From GCA-2708415 sp964353185 (GTDB taxonomy: Bacteria > Pseudomonadota > Alphaproteobacteria > Micavibrionales > Micavibrionaceae), in assembly GCA_964353185.1 (NCBI GenBank), contig CAYGUV010000002.1:132618-196617 (forward strand): DNA of 64,000 nucleotides, read 5' to 3'. Position 1 is the first letter of the stretch. Each line of letters opens with the position of its first letter. A program made the position numbers and the translations under genes. Under the pieces are notes generated by a model. The model made no database searches and was not told the DNA's origin. It saw only the letters and a program-made list of their open reading frames with translations. Positions 35,326 through 44,211 of the stretch are shown here, piece after piece.

Positions 35326-36056
35326 TAATCTTCTAAATAAAATTGAATGGTTGATACCACTCTTACTGTTTTATTTATTTGCTGCGCCTCTGGCAAGCTA
35401 TAGGTTTGATCCCTTGGTAGAATCTGAAATACACCTTGTGATGCATATTTAATATCGCCTACATCTTGTCCTGAATGTTCTGCGAATTGTTCTGCCCCTA
35501 CTTTTGCATTCTGCGTTGCCTCGGCAATCATATCTGGCTTTAACTCATTCAACTTGGTAAACATATATGTTGGAGCGGTTGCTGAGTTATTTGCAAAAAC
35601 AACCCCTTGCTTTATCAAACTTCCTAAATCTTTTGACGCTTTGTTGATATCGTCAATATTATTGGTTCTAACCAAATAATTTTGTGTTAATACATATCGT
35701 GATCCAATAAAATTCTGACGATAATTTTGCGCTAATAAATCTTGAACCTTCACTTGTTGCAATTCTATTTCATCATCGTTCAATCCATGTCTTTTTAAAA
35801 ACGCGACAACTTTTTGACCATTTAATTCCATTTTATTCTGCAATAATGTCAAATCATCCCCTGTTTCGGAATAGGAGATCGGCCAAAGCGCCAAATCCGC
35901 CACAACATCACGCTGTGCCAAGCCTTTCATCGTTACATAACGCTCATAATTACGAAAATTTTGTAATCCATCGGCAATCTGTATCCCTGTGAACGCAATG
36001 CTTAAACCCAACATAAAAACAGATACAGCAACGATAATAATATTCTTTGATTCCAT
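35325..36056 (-). CDS. SIMPL-domain (DUF541) envelope protein
   Basis: This 243-residue protein has an N-terminal hydrophobic segment (IIIVAVSVFMLGLSIAFTGI) acting as signal or anchor, followed by a SIMPL/DUF541 domain that would lie in the periplasm. Typical parts are YVTMKGLAQRDVVADLALWP near the beginning, the middle RYVLTQNYLVRTNNIDDINK and the end YASQGVFQILPRD. The molecular role of SIMPL proteins is poorly defined. It is coupled to the HAD gene by a one-base overlap and follows the RsmC-like gene by 43 bases on the same strand. Confidence 0.82.
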   Translation of the reverse strand: MESKNIIIVAVSVFMLGLSIAFTGIQIADGLQNFRNYERYVTMKGLAQRDVVADLALWPISYSETGDDLTLLQNKMELNGQKVVAFLKRHGLNDDEIELQQVKVQDLLAQNYRQNFIGSRYVLTQNYLVRTNNIDDINKASKDLGSLIKQGVVFANNSATAPTYMFTKLNELKPDMIAEATQNAKVGAEQFAEHSGQDVGDIKYASQGVFQILPRDQTYSLPEAQQINKTVRVVSTIQFYLED

Positions 36057-36099
36057 GATATTTATCCCTTTAATTATTTAGTTAAATGCATAAAGCAGT

Positions 36100-37110
36100 C
36101 TATTTTTGTGCAAATAAAATTTTAAACCCGTTTTGTTCAATAATTTTTTCAACATTTTTAAATGTTTTTTGCAATATCTTTTCATAAGGTAGAAAACTAT
36201 TAGACACCATATATAACATCCCATTTGGCTTGAGAGATTTAGACGCTTGTTCAATAAACTTAACACCAATGTCGCTATCTGATTTTTTACCTTGATGAAA
36301 TGGTGGGTTCATCACAATCCAATCATATTTTTTCCCCGTATTATTTTCATTTAAATCCATATGAATAAAATTAATTTTAGATAGGCTACCTTTTAAATTT
36401 TTTTGCGCACACACCAACGCGTTATGATCTGCATCAATACAATCTAAAGACGTTACAGAATCACTCAAAACAAACTTACTCAAAAAACCATATCCACAGC
36501 CATAATCCGCGCAATAGCCTTTTATATTTTTGGGTAATTTATTGCATAATAATTGTGATCCATTATCAATTTTATTCCACCCATAAACACCTGGTTTAGA
36601 ATAAAAATTCTCATCATTATAAATTACTTTCTGAATACCATATTTTTTTAAATATTCGGTAACAACATTTTGATTAATTTCTTTTTTATATCCCCAAACA
36701 ATTCTTTGTTTTTGTTTTGATTCAGATTGTGCATTAATACCAAAATCTGCAAACCATTTTTTTAATCGTTTACCATTTTCATTATTTCCCGCCATACAAA
36801 TTAATAATCCATCTTCCTCCAGCGCATCAAAACATTGCGCCATCAGATAAAGACTATATTCTTTCGATTGGGGAATTTTACAGTAAATCGTTTGATATTT
36901 TTTATCCGGTAATAATTCTGGGGCGACATCATGCCCCTTATTTTCCCATGCGGCATATTCATATTTATAATTTTGAACAACATGTAAATTTGCAACTGCA
37001 TCAAAATTATAATGATAACTTACATTCACCGCCGCGCTCATCCCCTTGAGATAAGTTTTATCGATCAATTCTTGATCAAACGGATAATGAAAAAGCGCGC
37101 TATCACTCAT
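36100..37110 (-). CDS. RsmC-like 16S rRNA (guanine-N2)-methyltransferase
   Basis: This 336-residue AdoMet methyltransferase has the duplicated layout of RsmC/RlmG enzymes. The N-terminal half is degenerate. The catalytic C-terminal half has motif I ADYGCGYGFLSKFVL near residue 195 and the catalytic motif WIVMNPPFHQGKKSD near residue 263. NPPFH is characteristic of guanine-N2 rRNA methylation, so RsmC-like activity is the best guess; RlmG-like activity cannot be excluded. It is markedly Lys/Asn-rich compared with its neighbours, in line with its low GC. It heads a three-gene run with the SIMPL and HAD genes. Confidence 0.82.
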   Translation of the reverse strand: MSDSALFHYPFDQELIDKTYLKGMSAAVNVSYHYNFDAVANLHVVQNYKYEYAAWENKGHDVAPELLPDKKYQTIYCKIPQSKEYSLYLMAQCFDALEEDGLLICMAGNNENGKRLKKWFADFGINAQSESKQKQRIVWGYKKEINQNVVTEYLKKYGIQKVIYNDENFYSKPGVYGWNKIDNGSQLLCNKLPKNIKGYCADYGCGYGFLSKFVLSDSVTSLDCIDADHNALVCAQKNLKGSLSKINFIHMDLNENNTGKKYDWIVMNPPFHQGKKSDSDIGVKFIEQASKSLKPNGMLYMVSNSFLPYEKILQKTFKNVEKIIEQNGFKILFAQK

Positions 37111-37153
37111 ATCTTATTGGTAAGATAATTTAACGAAAAAGTCTTGCTAATTT

Positions 37154-37174
37154 TTCTCCACAAAACTATCCACA
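37154..37174 (+). repeat. Two one-mismatch DnaA-box-like 9-mers
   Basis: TTCTCCACA (37154-37162) and CTATCCACA (37166-37174) each differ by one base from TTATCCACA. They lie in the same orientation, 12 bases start to start, in the divergent region between the RsmC-like gene and the efflux operon. They may be chance in AT-rich DNA. Confidence 0.25.
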
Positions 37175-37209
37175 AACCGCTATAAGGCTGATATATTGTT
37201 TTTTTAATC

Positions 37210-37224
37210 AGGAGTAAGCTTATT
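37210..37224 (+). promoter_or_regulatory. Ribosome binding site and putative ATT start of the efflux lipoprotein gene
   Basis: AGGAG (37210-37214) is followed after seven bases by ATT (37222-37224), which opens a textbook lipoprotein signal peptide. The only standard start codon in frame is a TTG at 37258, which lies inside the lipobox. Confidence 0.65.
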
Positions 37225-38751
37225 CGCACCCCATTTATTATCATCGCCAGCCTATCCTTGGTCGCTTGTTCTGTTGTAAGTGATAATGATGCGTCTGCCT
37301 TTAAAAATTTGGGTTTCTTTGAGCGTTTTCAAAATACAGATCAAAACACATACACCCTGAACGAATATCAACAATCAAGTCGCGGTTGGTGGACGCATTA
37401 TAATGACCCCGCACTTAACCAATATGTTGAAAGATTACTCTCGCAGAATATCGAATTAAAAATTGCCGCCGAACGTATAGTTCAGGCACAGGAGCAAATT
37501 AAAATCTCGAATGCGGGCTTTTACCCTACATTATCTGCTGATGCCAGTGCCGCGCGTGCCGCTAACCCTATTAATAATAGCGTCTTTCCGATTGCGAATG
37601 CTGGTGATAAAAATTACACAACATCTTATGATGCAGGGCTATCATCTTCATGGCAATTAGATCTATTTGGCGCCATTCGTAATGATGCGAAATCAAGCCA
37701 AGCAAATTATCTCGCTACCCAAGCCAACCGTGACGCTCTGGTGCAAAGTTTAATTGCTCAACTGGTGAACGTACGTGTTGCAATTGCCAATATTAATGCG
37801 GAAATAGATTTAATTAACCAAACAATAGAGAGTCGCAAAAAATCATTAGAAATCATTGAAAACCGCTACAAACTTGGCGTGGAAAATGTTTCTGCGTTAG
37901 ATGTACGCCTTGCCCGTGAAAACTTAGCCGCCGCAAAAGCTCAAATTCCACCCCTCCAATCACGCTTGAGCGAGCAGGTTTATGCTCTTAATATCTTAAT
38001 GGGCGAAATGCCTGACCAAAATGCGATCAATACCAAAAGTAACCTTTCGGTTTTACCCCCGCCCAATCGTCTAAAACTTCCCCCTCCGGTTGCTTTAATA
38101 GATTTGCGTCCTGATTTACAAGGCGATGAATACCGCTTAGCCGCCGCAAAATATAACGTTAATGTTGCCATGGCCGCCTTATACCCATCAGTTTCTTTAT
38201 CGGGGGGCTATGGTTTTTCTGCAGAAGATGTTGGCGACCTTATTTCCGTCGAAAAAATTGCGTGGAATTTATTGGCCAACGTGACACAGCCCCTTTTCCA
38301 AGGCGGCAAGCTTCGCGCAAATGTACGCCTAAGCGAAAGCATCGCACGCGAACTTGCGGCGCAATACGCCCAAAACATCCTTAATGCCATGCAAGAGGTT
38401 GAGAACGCCCTTCAACAAGAAGAAAACCTTCGCCAACAATTAGACGCCCTCACAAAGACTAATAATGAAGCACAAAAGGCGTATGATCTGGCACAAAACC
38501 GTTATAAGCGCGGGCTTTTACCAATCAACGACGTCCTAAATACTGAACGGCGTGTCCTTTCCCAAAAACAACAAATATTAACCATTCAACAAGCCATATG
38601 GCAGGCCCGCATTAGCCTGCATCTGGCCCTTGGCGGGCAATGGGTTGATCAAAGCGGCCTAAATAACATAAACCCAACAACTATAAACAAAATCGATTCT
38701 GTTTTGGGCGTACCCCAAGAATCTGATATCGATGAAGAAATAAAAAACTAG
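37222..38751 (+). CDS. RND efflux outer-membrane lipoprotein (NodT/OprM family)
   Basis: This is the outer-membrane channel of a three-gene RND efflux pump. The frame beginning at ATT 37222 gives RTPFIIIASLSLVAC, a complete lipoprotein signal with lipobox LVAC. It is followed by SRGWWTHYNDPALNQYVERL and two outer-membrane efflux repeats, for a total of 509 residues. The next in-frame stop upstream is at 37189, and no ATG, GTG or TTG lies between it and 37258. A start at TTG 37258 would leave the lipobox without a signal peptide. So either an AUU start is used, or the ATG was lost by mutation or sequence error. The adaptor gene follows after nine bases. Confidence 0.9.
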   Translation: MRTPFIIIASLSLVACSVVSDNDASAFKNLGFFERFQNTDQNTYTLNEYQQSSRGWWTHYNDPALNQYVERLLSQNIELKIAAERIVQAQEQIKISNAGFYPTLSADASAARAANPINNSVFPIANAGDKNYTTSYDAGLSSSWQLDLFGAIRNDAKSSQANYLATQANRDALVQSLIAQLVNVRVAIANINAEIDLINQTIESRKKSLEIIENRYKLGVENVSALDVRLARENLAAAKAQIPPLQSRLSEQVYALNILMGEMPDQNAINTKSNLSVLPPPNRLKLPPPVALIDLRPDLQGDEYRLAAAKYNVNVAMAALYPSVSLSGGYGFSAEDVGDLISVEKIAWNLLANVTQPLFQGGKLRANVRLSESIARELAAQYAQNILNAMQEVENALQQEENLRQQLDALTKTNNEAQKAYDLAQNRYKRGLLPINDVLNTERRVLSQKQQILTIQQAIWQARISLHLALGGQWVDQSGLNNINPTTINKIDSVLGVPQESDIDEEIKN

Positions 38752-38760
38752 GAAAATACC

Positions 38761-40110
38761 ATGTCCGATACGCCAGAAAATCAACCACCCTATAACGATC
38801 TTCATCGTCCGCAGTTTCAACAAACAGCGCCAGAAAATAACGCGCCAGAAGAAAACAAAAATTATGAAGATGAGCTCCCAAAAAAGCCCAGCGCATGGAA
38901 GGCAAATATTCAGCTTTTAATCGTCCTTGGTTTTATTATAGGCGGCTTCGTCGTTTCACAAACCCTTCAAGTTGAAGAAGAGCCACAAAAACAAGAAAAC
39001 CAAGTTCGCGACCTTTTGGTACAAACCCAATCCATATCACCTATAACCAAGAAGATTATATTCACACGTACAGGCAGCATCTCGGTAAATGGGCTAATAA
39101 ACATCGTGCCACAAGTTTCAGGCAGGGTAACACGCGTCAATTCTGATTTTAACAATGGCGGTGTCTTTGATAAAAACCAGACATTATTTACGATTGAACG
39201 AGCAGATTTTATAAATGCCCTTAATATTGCCAAAGCTCAAGTTGAACAAGCACGTACAGCTTTAGAGATACAAAAAGCTGAAAGCCAAGCATCCATCAAC
39301 GAATGGAATAGCATTAATCCAAGTTTGACGCCGCCCGCCCTTGTTGCAAAAAAACCACAACTTGCGCAGGCACAAGCCAATTTAAAAGCCGCGCAGGCAC
39401 AATTAGCCGACGCCAATTTGGCATTAAACCGAACGAAATTTAATTATGATTTTGCAGGCCGTATTGTTGATACAACTATTGAACAAGGGCAATTTGTCCA
39501 AGCAGGGCAGGCCTATGGCCAAGCTTACCCAAAAGATTCCCTCGAAATTATTGTCCCTGTTGAAGATAAAATTTTGCGTTACATGGATATTAACGAAAGT
39601 GACGTTAACATCCGCATCAAATATCGCGGTGAAGATATCACCTTAAAAGGAATGGTTGACCGAATTGGCAGTGTGCTTAACCAAAATACCCGTTTCGTCG
39701 ATGTCGTTATTAAACCCAAAGATGATGATTGGGATATGTTGATCCCAGGCGTTTTTGTTGAGGTAGATCTTATCGGTAAATCTATCGAAAATGTTTGGGA
39801 AATACCGAACGAAGCCATGCAAGGCCAAAGCGATATTTGGATTATTCGCGAGGACAATACGCTCGAACTTTATAAACCAGACATTATCACAACCCACCCG
39901 CAAACAACTGATGCCATCGGCAATGGTCAAACTGTAAATATTGTTCTTGGCTTACTGACAGGGGCAAGCGAAGGCATGAATGTACGTATAAACACCCCAA
40001 CAGACGATAATAATGACAAAATGGGAAGCGCCCCACCGCGCAACAACAAAGAAGATGAAAGCAACAACATGCCAATCACTTCACCCATTAATGAGAGTGA
40101 CAAAGAATAA
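38761..40110 (+). CDS. RND efflux periplasmic adaptor (membrane fusion protein)
   Basis: This 449-residue adaptor joins the RND pump to the outer-membrane lipoprotein. A Pro/Asn/Glu-rich cytoplasmic N-terminus of about 45 residues leads to one transmembrane segment (IQLLIVLGFIIGGFVVSQTL). Then come the lipoyl half GRVTRVNSDFNNGGVFDKNQ, a helical hairpin rich in Gln and Ala, the second lipoyl half FAGRIVDTTIEQGQFVQAG, a beta-barrel domain and a membrane-proximal domain. A polar tail (NNKEDESNNMPITSP) ends the protein. AGGA overlapping the upstream TAG stop serves as ribosome binding site. The RND gene begins two bases after the stop. Confidence 0.92.
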   Translation: MSDTPENQPPYNDLHRPQFQQTAPENNAPEENKNYEDELPKKPSAWKANIQLLIVLGFIIGGFVVSQTLQVEEEPQKQENQVRDLLVQTQSISPITKKIIFTRTGSISVNGLINIVPQVSGRVTRVNSDFNNGGVFDKNQTLFTIERADFINALNIAKAQVEQARTALEIQKAESQASINEWNSINPSLTPPALVAKKPQLAQAQANLKAAQAQLADANLALNRTKFNYDFAGRIVDTTIEQGQFVQAGQAYGQAYPKDSLEIIVPVEDKILRYMDINESDVNIRIKYRGEDITLKGMVDRIGSVLNQNTRFVDVVIKPKDDDWDMLIPGVFVEVDLIGKSIENVWEIPNEAMQGQSDIWIIREDNTLELYKPDIITTHPQTTDAIGNGQTVNIVLGLLTGASEGMNVRINTPTDDNNDKMGSAPPRNNKEDESNNMPITSPINESDKE

Positions 40111-40112
40111 TC

Positions 40113-43100
40113 ATGGAACAACACTCAGGAAATAGCCTTGTCGCCTGGTTTGCAGGAAATAAAGCAGCCGCAAATATTATGATGATCTTCTTCATACTGG
40201 CTGGTATTGGCAGTATCATGACCATGGTCCGCGAAACATTTCCAACCATCGATCCAAAAATTATTAATATCACAGTGCCCTACCCCGGCGCCACCCCCCA
40301 AGACGTGGAAAGCGGTATAACAAGGCGCGTTGAAGAAGCCGTTATTGGCATACAAGGCGTACAACGTGTTGAATCAAACGCCCAAGAAAGCGTCGGCGTT
40401 ATCACAATTGAGCTGGAAGATTTTGTGAATGGGGAACAAGTGCTCAACGATGTTGAAACAGAAATAAGCGCTCTACAAGATTTCCCCCCTGAAAATGCCG
40501 AGGAAATCACCATCGTTAAAATAAAACCACAAAGCGAGGTTATGTCTCTTGTCCTTTATGGTGACACTTCACAAATGGTTTTACGTGATTGGGCGGAAAC
40601 TTTAAAAGATCAAATCTTAGGGTTATCTGAGGTCACCCTTGTCGATATATCCGGCACACCTGAGCGCGAAATCAGCATCGAAGTCGCCGAAGAAAATTTG
40701 CGTAAATATGACCTGACCATAGGGGAAATTGCACAAATTGTTGGTAATTTTTCTGTCGATGTCCCCGCTGGCACCCTAAAAACAGGTGCTTCTGAAATTC
40801 TTGTCCGCGTCAATGAACGCCGCTATTTAGGGTCAGAATTCAACAATATAACTATTCGTAGCAACATAGATGGCAGTCTTCTACGCCTTTCAGATATTGC
40901 TATTATCAAAGATGGTTTTGAAGATGTTGATGTCATTAATCAATATAATGGACAAAATGCCGTTTTTATTGATATATCCCGAAGCAGCTCACAAGATACC
41001 CTTGATATTGAAAAACAAGTGAAAGAGTACACGCAAACAGTCGAACTTCCCGCTGACATCAACCTAGCCATTTGGAAAAATGAAACGATTATCCTAAAAG
41101 AACGCATCAGCTTGCTCGCACGAAATGCGATCTTGGGCTACATCCTCGTTTTTATTGCTCTGTTGTTATTCTTAGATTTACGTCTCGCCTTTTGGACCAG
41201 CCTTGGGATCCCAATCTCATTTTTGGGTGGAATTTTTATTGCCTCACTCTTAGGGGTCACCATTAATATGATTTCTTTATTCGCATTAATCGTGGTTTTG
41301 GGGATTGTGGTTGATGACGCCATCGTTGCGGGGGAGAGTATTTTTCACGAACAAGAAACAGGCAAATCTAAAAACCCAACATTAACAGGCATTAAAAAGA
41401 TACAAGCGCCCGTTACCATTGGTGTTTTGACGACTATTGCGGCCTTCTCCCCACTGATCTTTAGCACGGGCGTATTAGGCCAAATTTTAAAACCAATCCC
41501 GATTATTGTGATTTGTGTTTTGATTTTATCTTTAATCGAAGCTTTCCTTATCTTACCAGCCCATTTATCTGATTCAAAAAAATGGAGCATGGGTCTACTT
41601 GCTTATCTTCGTAAAAAAGTAACGCTCGGCCTTAATTGGTTTGTTGATAAAATAGTTTTAAAATTCGCAGAAGTTGCAATTGCCGCGCGCTATGTTTTTG
41701 TTCTCATTGTTTTTGTCATTATCGGGATTGCCTTTGCCCAAGTTATTACGGGCAATATTAAATTTATTTTCTTTCCACAAATTGAAAGCGATGAAATACG
41801 CGTTAATTTAGAAATGCCTGTTGGCACAAACTTTGCCACAACAAAATATTATGCCGATCAAATCACCCAAAGTTTTGATGCACTCGCACAAGAATATAAA
41901 GAGGAAAATGGATCTGATCTTTATAAAAATATAGCCGTTAGCATCGGCCTGTCTTTTGGGGATCGCGGAGGCCCCGCATCAATTTCTAGCGGCGGAATAT
42001 CGACGAACATAGCAGAAATTACAGTCGAATTAGAAAATTCAAATAACCGTAAAATTGGCGCCCGTGAAATATCGCAAAAATGGCGCGCAAAAGTACCCGA
42101 AATTCCACAGGTTAAAAACCTCACCTTCGAAAGCTCACTGGTGAGTGGCGGCGCCGACATTAATATCGAATTATCCCACCGTGATAGCGATATTTTGGAA
42201 CGCGCGTCCGAGCAATTAAAACTTGATATGCAATCCATGGATACCTTGACCGAGGTCGTCGACTCGCTTGAGCCGGGTAAACAAGAATTTATTTATGAGC
42301 TAACCGATGCGGGTCTTGCCGCAGGTCTAACGCCATTTGATATTGGCCTACAATTGCGTGATTTATTCCGCGGCCGCTCCGTAGATCGTATTCAACGTGG
42401 TTCTAACGAAATTGAAATCTTTGTGCGTTATCCTAAGAATTTGCGCGAAAATCTTTCCACCCTCGAACAAATTAGAATACGTCTGCCTTCAGGTGAACGC
42501 GCCCCCCTCAGCCTACTGGCTGAAATAGAAGAAAGCTTTAGCCCCTCAATCATAAAGCGTGTTGATGGCCGTAAAATTGTCAGCATCACTGCCGATGTTG
42601 CAAATTCAGATATCAGCCCCGATCAAGTGATTGCGGAAATTAAGGAAAAATATTATGCCCCCTTACAAGATCAATACCCATTATTAAACTTTACCTTAGC
42701 AGGTCAGAACAAAGATCAACAAAATGATCTGGCAACTTTGGGTAAAAATATGTTGGTCGCGCTGATGGTTATTTTTGTATTGCTCACCTCGCAATTACGC
42801 AGTTACGCCAAACCATTTATTATTATGCTGACAATACCACTGGGGATTGCAGGCGCAATATATGCCCATTTATTATTAGGCGAGAATCTCTCTTTCATAT
42901 CTTTATTTGGTATGGTCGCCTTAACGGGTGTTGTCATTAACGATTCTGTCGTGTTGGTCGATTACTATAATAAAATGCGCGAGGAAGAACCAGATACCCC
43001 CATCATTGACACCGCGCTCATATCATTAAAACGTCGCTTCCGACCAATCTTACTCACAACACTCACAACCAGCTTAGGGCTCTTCCCCATGCTTCTTGAA

Positions 43101-43256
43101 ACTAGTTTGCAGGCACAATTTATTATACCCATGGCCATATCGTTGGCCGGCGGCATTATCTTCGCCAGTGCGATTTTGATTTTCTTTATTCCGGCCTTAC
43201 TCGTCATTTTCAACGAAATTAACGGGGTTGTGGTAAAAGCAAAAAGTAAGTTTTAA
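40113..43256 (+). CDS. RND-family efflux pump inner-membrane transporter
   Basis: This is a 1,047-residue proton-driven exporter with the usual duplicated RND layout: a first helix (IMMIFFILAGIGSIMTMV), a large periplasmic loop, six helices, then the same again. VPYPGATPQDVESGI is the conserved pore-domain beginning. GIVVDDAIVAGESIFHEQE near residue 400 carries the paired Asp of the proton relay. GMVALTGVVINDSVVLVDYY is the second-half counterpart. The substrate could be drugs, detergents or lipids and cannot be told from sequence. It is the last gene of the lipoprotein-adaptor-pump operon; no local TetR or MarR regulator is present. Confidence 0.95.
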   Translation: MEQHSGNSLVAWFAGNKAAANIMMIFFILAGIGSIMTMVRETFPTIDPKIINITVPYPGATPQDVESGITRRVEEAVIGIQGVQRVESNAQESVGVITIELEDFVNGEQVLNDVETEISALQDFPPENAEEITIVKIKPQSEVMSLVLYGDTSQMVLRDWAETLKDQILGLSEVTLVDISGTPEREISIEVAEENLRKYDLTIGEIAQIVGNFSVDVPAGTLKTGASEILVRVNERRYLGSEFNNITIRSNIDGSLLRLSDIAIIKDGFEDVDVINQYNGQNAVFIDISRSSSQDTLDIEKQVKEYTQTVELPADINLAIWKNETIILKERISLLARNAILGYILVFIALLLFLDLRLAFWTSLGIPISFLGGIFIASLLGVTINMISLFALIVVLGIVVDDAIVAGESIFHEQETGKSKNPTLTGIKKIQAPVTIGVLTTIAAFSPLIFSTGVLGQILKPIPIIVICVLILSLIEAFLILPAHLSDSKKWSMGLLAYLRKKVTLGLNWFVDKIVLKFAEVAIAARYVFVLIVFVIIGIAFAQVITGNIKFIFFPQIESDEIRVNLEMPVGTNFATTKYYADQITQSFDALAQEYKEENGSDLYKNIAVSIGLSFGDRGGPASISSGGISTNIAEITVELENSNNRKIGAREISQKWRAKVPEIPQVKNLTFESSLVSGGADINIELSHRDSDILERASEQLKLDMQSMDTLTEVVDSLEPGKQEFIYELTDAGLAAGLTPFDIGLQLRDLFRGRSVDRIQRGSNEIEIFVRYPKNLRENLSTLEQIRIRLPSGERAPLSLLAEIEESFSPSIIKRVDGRKIVSITADVANSDISPDQVIAEIKEKYYAPLQDQYPLLNFTLAGQNKDQQNDLATLGKNMLVALMVIFVLLTSQLRSYAKPFIIMLTIPLGIAGAIYAHLLLGENLSFISLFGMVALTGVVINDSVVLVDYYNKMREEEPDTPIIDTALISLKRRFRPILLTTLTTSLGLFPMLLETSLQAQFIIPMAISLAGGIIFASAILIFFIPALLVIFNEINGVVVKAKSKF

Positions 43257-43263
43257 TAAACAA

Positions 43264-43300
43264 TAAAAAAAGAGCCAGCGATTAACTGGCCCTTTCATAA
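43264..43300 (-). terminator. Terminator shared by the convergent RND and glycine-zipper genes
   Basis: GCCAG (43274-43278) pairs with CTGGC (43286-43290), with an outer G-C and A-T after one mismatch. On the minus strand the stem is followed by a T run (43271-43264). On the plus strand a run of T comes eight bases after the stem. It probably serves the minus-strand lipoprotein gene and perhaps the RND operon. Confidence 0.65.
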
Positions 43301-43318
43301 TTTTTTTTGAATATAAAC

Positions 43319-43549
43319 TTATCTATCTAAATTAATGTCATCTTTATCTGTTAAACCACCAGTGGCCGCGCCAATCGCTCCACCTAAAATTGCGCCACCT
43401 GCAACACTACCACCCGTAGCAGCAGCACCCACGGCGCCTACACCTGCACCAATACCACCACCTGATAAGGCGCGCTCTCCACGGCTTTCACCACATGCTG
43501 TTAATGCTAAAGTTGCCATAGCGGCAAGTGTTAAAGTAAATAATTTCAT
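43319..43549 (-). CDS. Small glycine-zipper lipoprotein
   Basis: This 76-residue protein has a lipoprotein signal peptide (MKLFTLTLAAMATLALTAC; lipobox LTAC) followed almost entirely by a Gly/Ala zipper (GIGAGVGAVGAAATGGSVAG). Such proteins associate with or insert into the outer membrane; a structural role is likely but unproven. AAAGGAG lies seven bases before the ATG. It is convergent with the RND efflux gene and shares its terminator region. Confidence 0.85.
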   Translation of the reverse strand: MKLFTLTLAAMATLALTACGESRGERALSGGGIGAGVGAVGAAATGGSVAGGAILGGAIGAATGGLTDKDDINLDR

Positions 43550-43726
43550 AGCTGTCTCCTTTGTTAGTTGAATGATACTAACTTTGAAAAACGTTATTAA
43601 GTTCCTTTGCGCCTATTTGTTACATAATTGTTACAATATTTTTCACGAATATTACAAAACCGTAATTTGAATGTAACAAACAAGTCATATTCTATTTTCA
43701 GCAACAAACAAACGAAGGAAAAGAAA

Positions 43727-43951
43727 ATGAACTTACCTAAACAACCAACAAGGATAATACACCCATCTATTCAAGATATTTATATTAAGCCTAATACGTC
43801 TATTGATCATCAAGATAAAAATATTCTTGTTATTAAAACTTTTAATAACGAAGAAGGCATTATGAATTTACTTGCCGATCTAAAAGACATCCAAGCCCAA
43901 GCAGAAGAACAAATTGGTCATATTGATCGCGTCGATTTAACGGTACATTAG
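43727..43951 (+). CDS. Uncharacterised 74-residue protein
   Basis: The frame is open from 43628, but the ATG at 43727 is preceded by GAAGGA and gives MNLPKQPTRIIHPSIQD, so it is taken as the start. The protein is soluble and charged, with a C-terminal helix-like segment (NLLADLKDIQAQAEEQIG). I do not recognise it. It ends one base before the next small membrane-protein gene, so the two form a tight pair. Confidence 0.6.
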   Translation: MNLPKQPTRIIHPSIQDIYIKPNTSIDHQDKNILVIKTFNNEEGIMNLLADLKDIQAQAEEQIGHIDRVDLTVH

Positions 43952-43952
43952 A

Positions 43953-44147
43953 ATGTTAAAAACTTTCTTATTAATTGTTGGACTTAACCTAGGTTTTTTC
44001 TTGGTAATCGCTTCACAGCTTCCATTTAAATCACATGACTCTGGGTTACGCGGACAATTACTTGAAGCAGGCTTTATAAAAGGAAATGAAGTAAATGCAG
44101 ACAACAGCATTCAAATGGCAAATTTAGAAACGAGCGTTGTTAAATAA
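43953..44147 (+). CDS. Small single-pass membrane protein (64 residues)
   Basis: The N-terminal hydrophobic segment LKTFLLIVGLNLGFFLVIAS is either an uncleaved signal anchor or a signal peptide. About 40 polar residues follow. There is no recognisable family. The start lies one base after the stop of the preceding small gene, which supports translation of both. An interaction between the two products is a natural inference, not shown. Confidence 0.6.
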   Translation: MLKTFLLIVGLNLGFFLVIASQLPFKSHDSGLRGQLLEAGFIKGNEVNADNSIQMANLETSVVK

Positions 44148-44211
44148 GAACGACTAACGTTGAACCAACCTCCCATTTAATGTTTGAGTGTTTTGCAATA
44201 AATTTAATTTC

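Noticed and set aside
37258..37260. TTG start for the efflux lipoprotein
   Set aside because: It would start inside the lipobox without a signal peptide and has no Shine-Dalgarno sequence.
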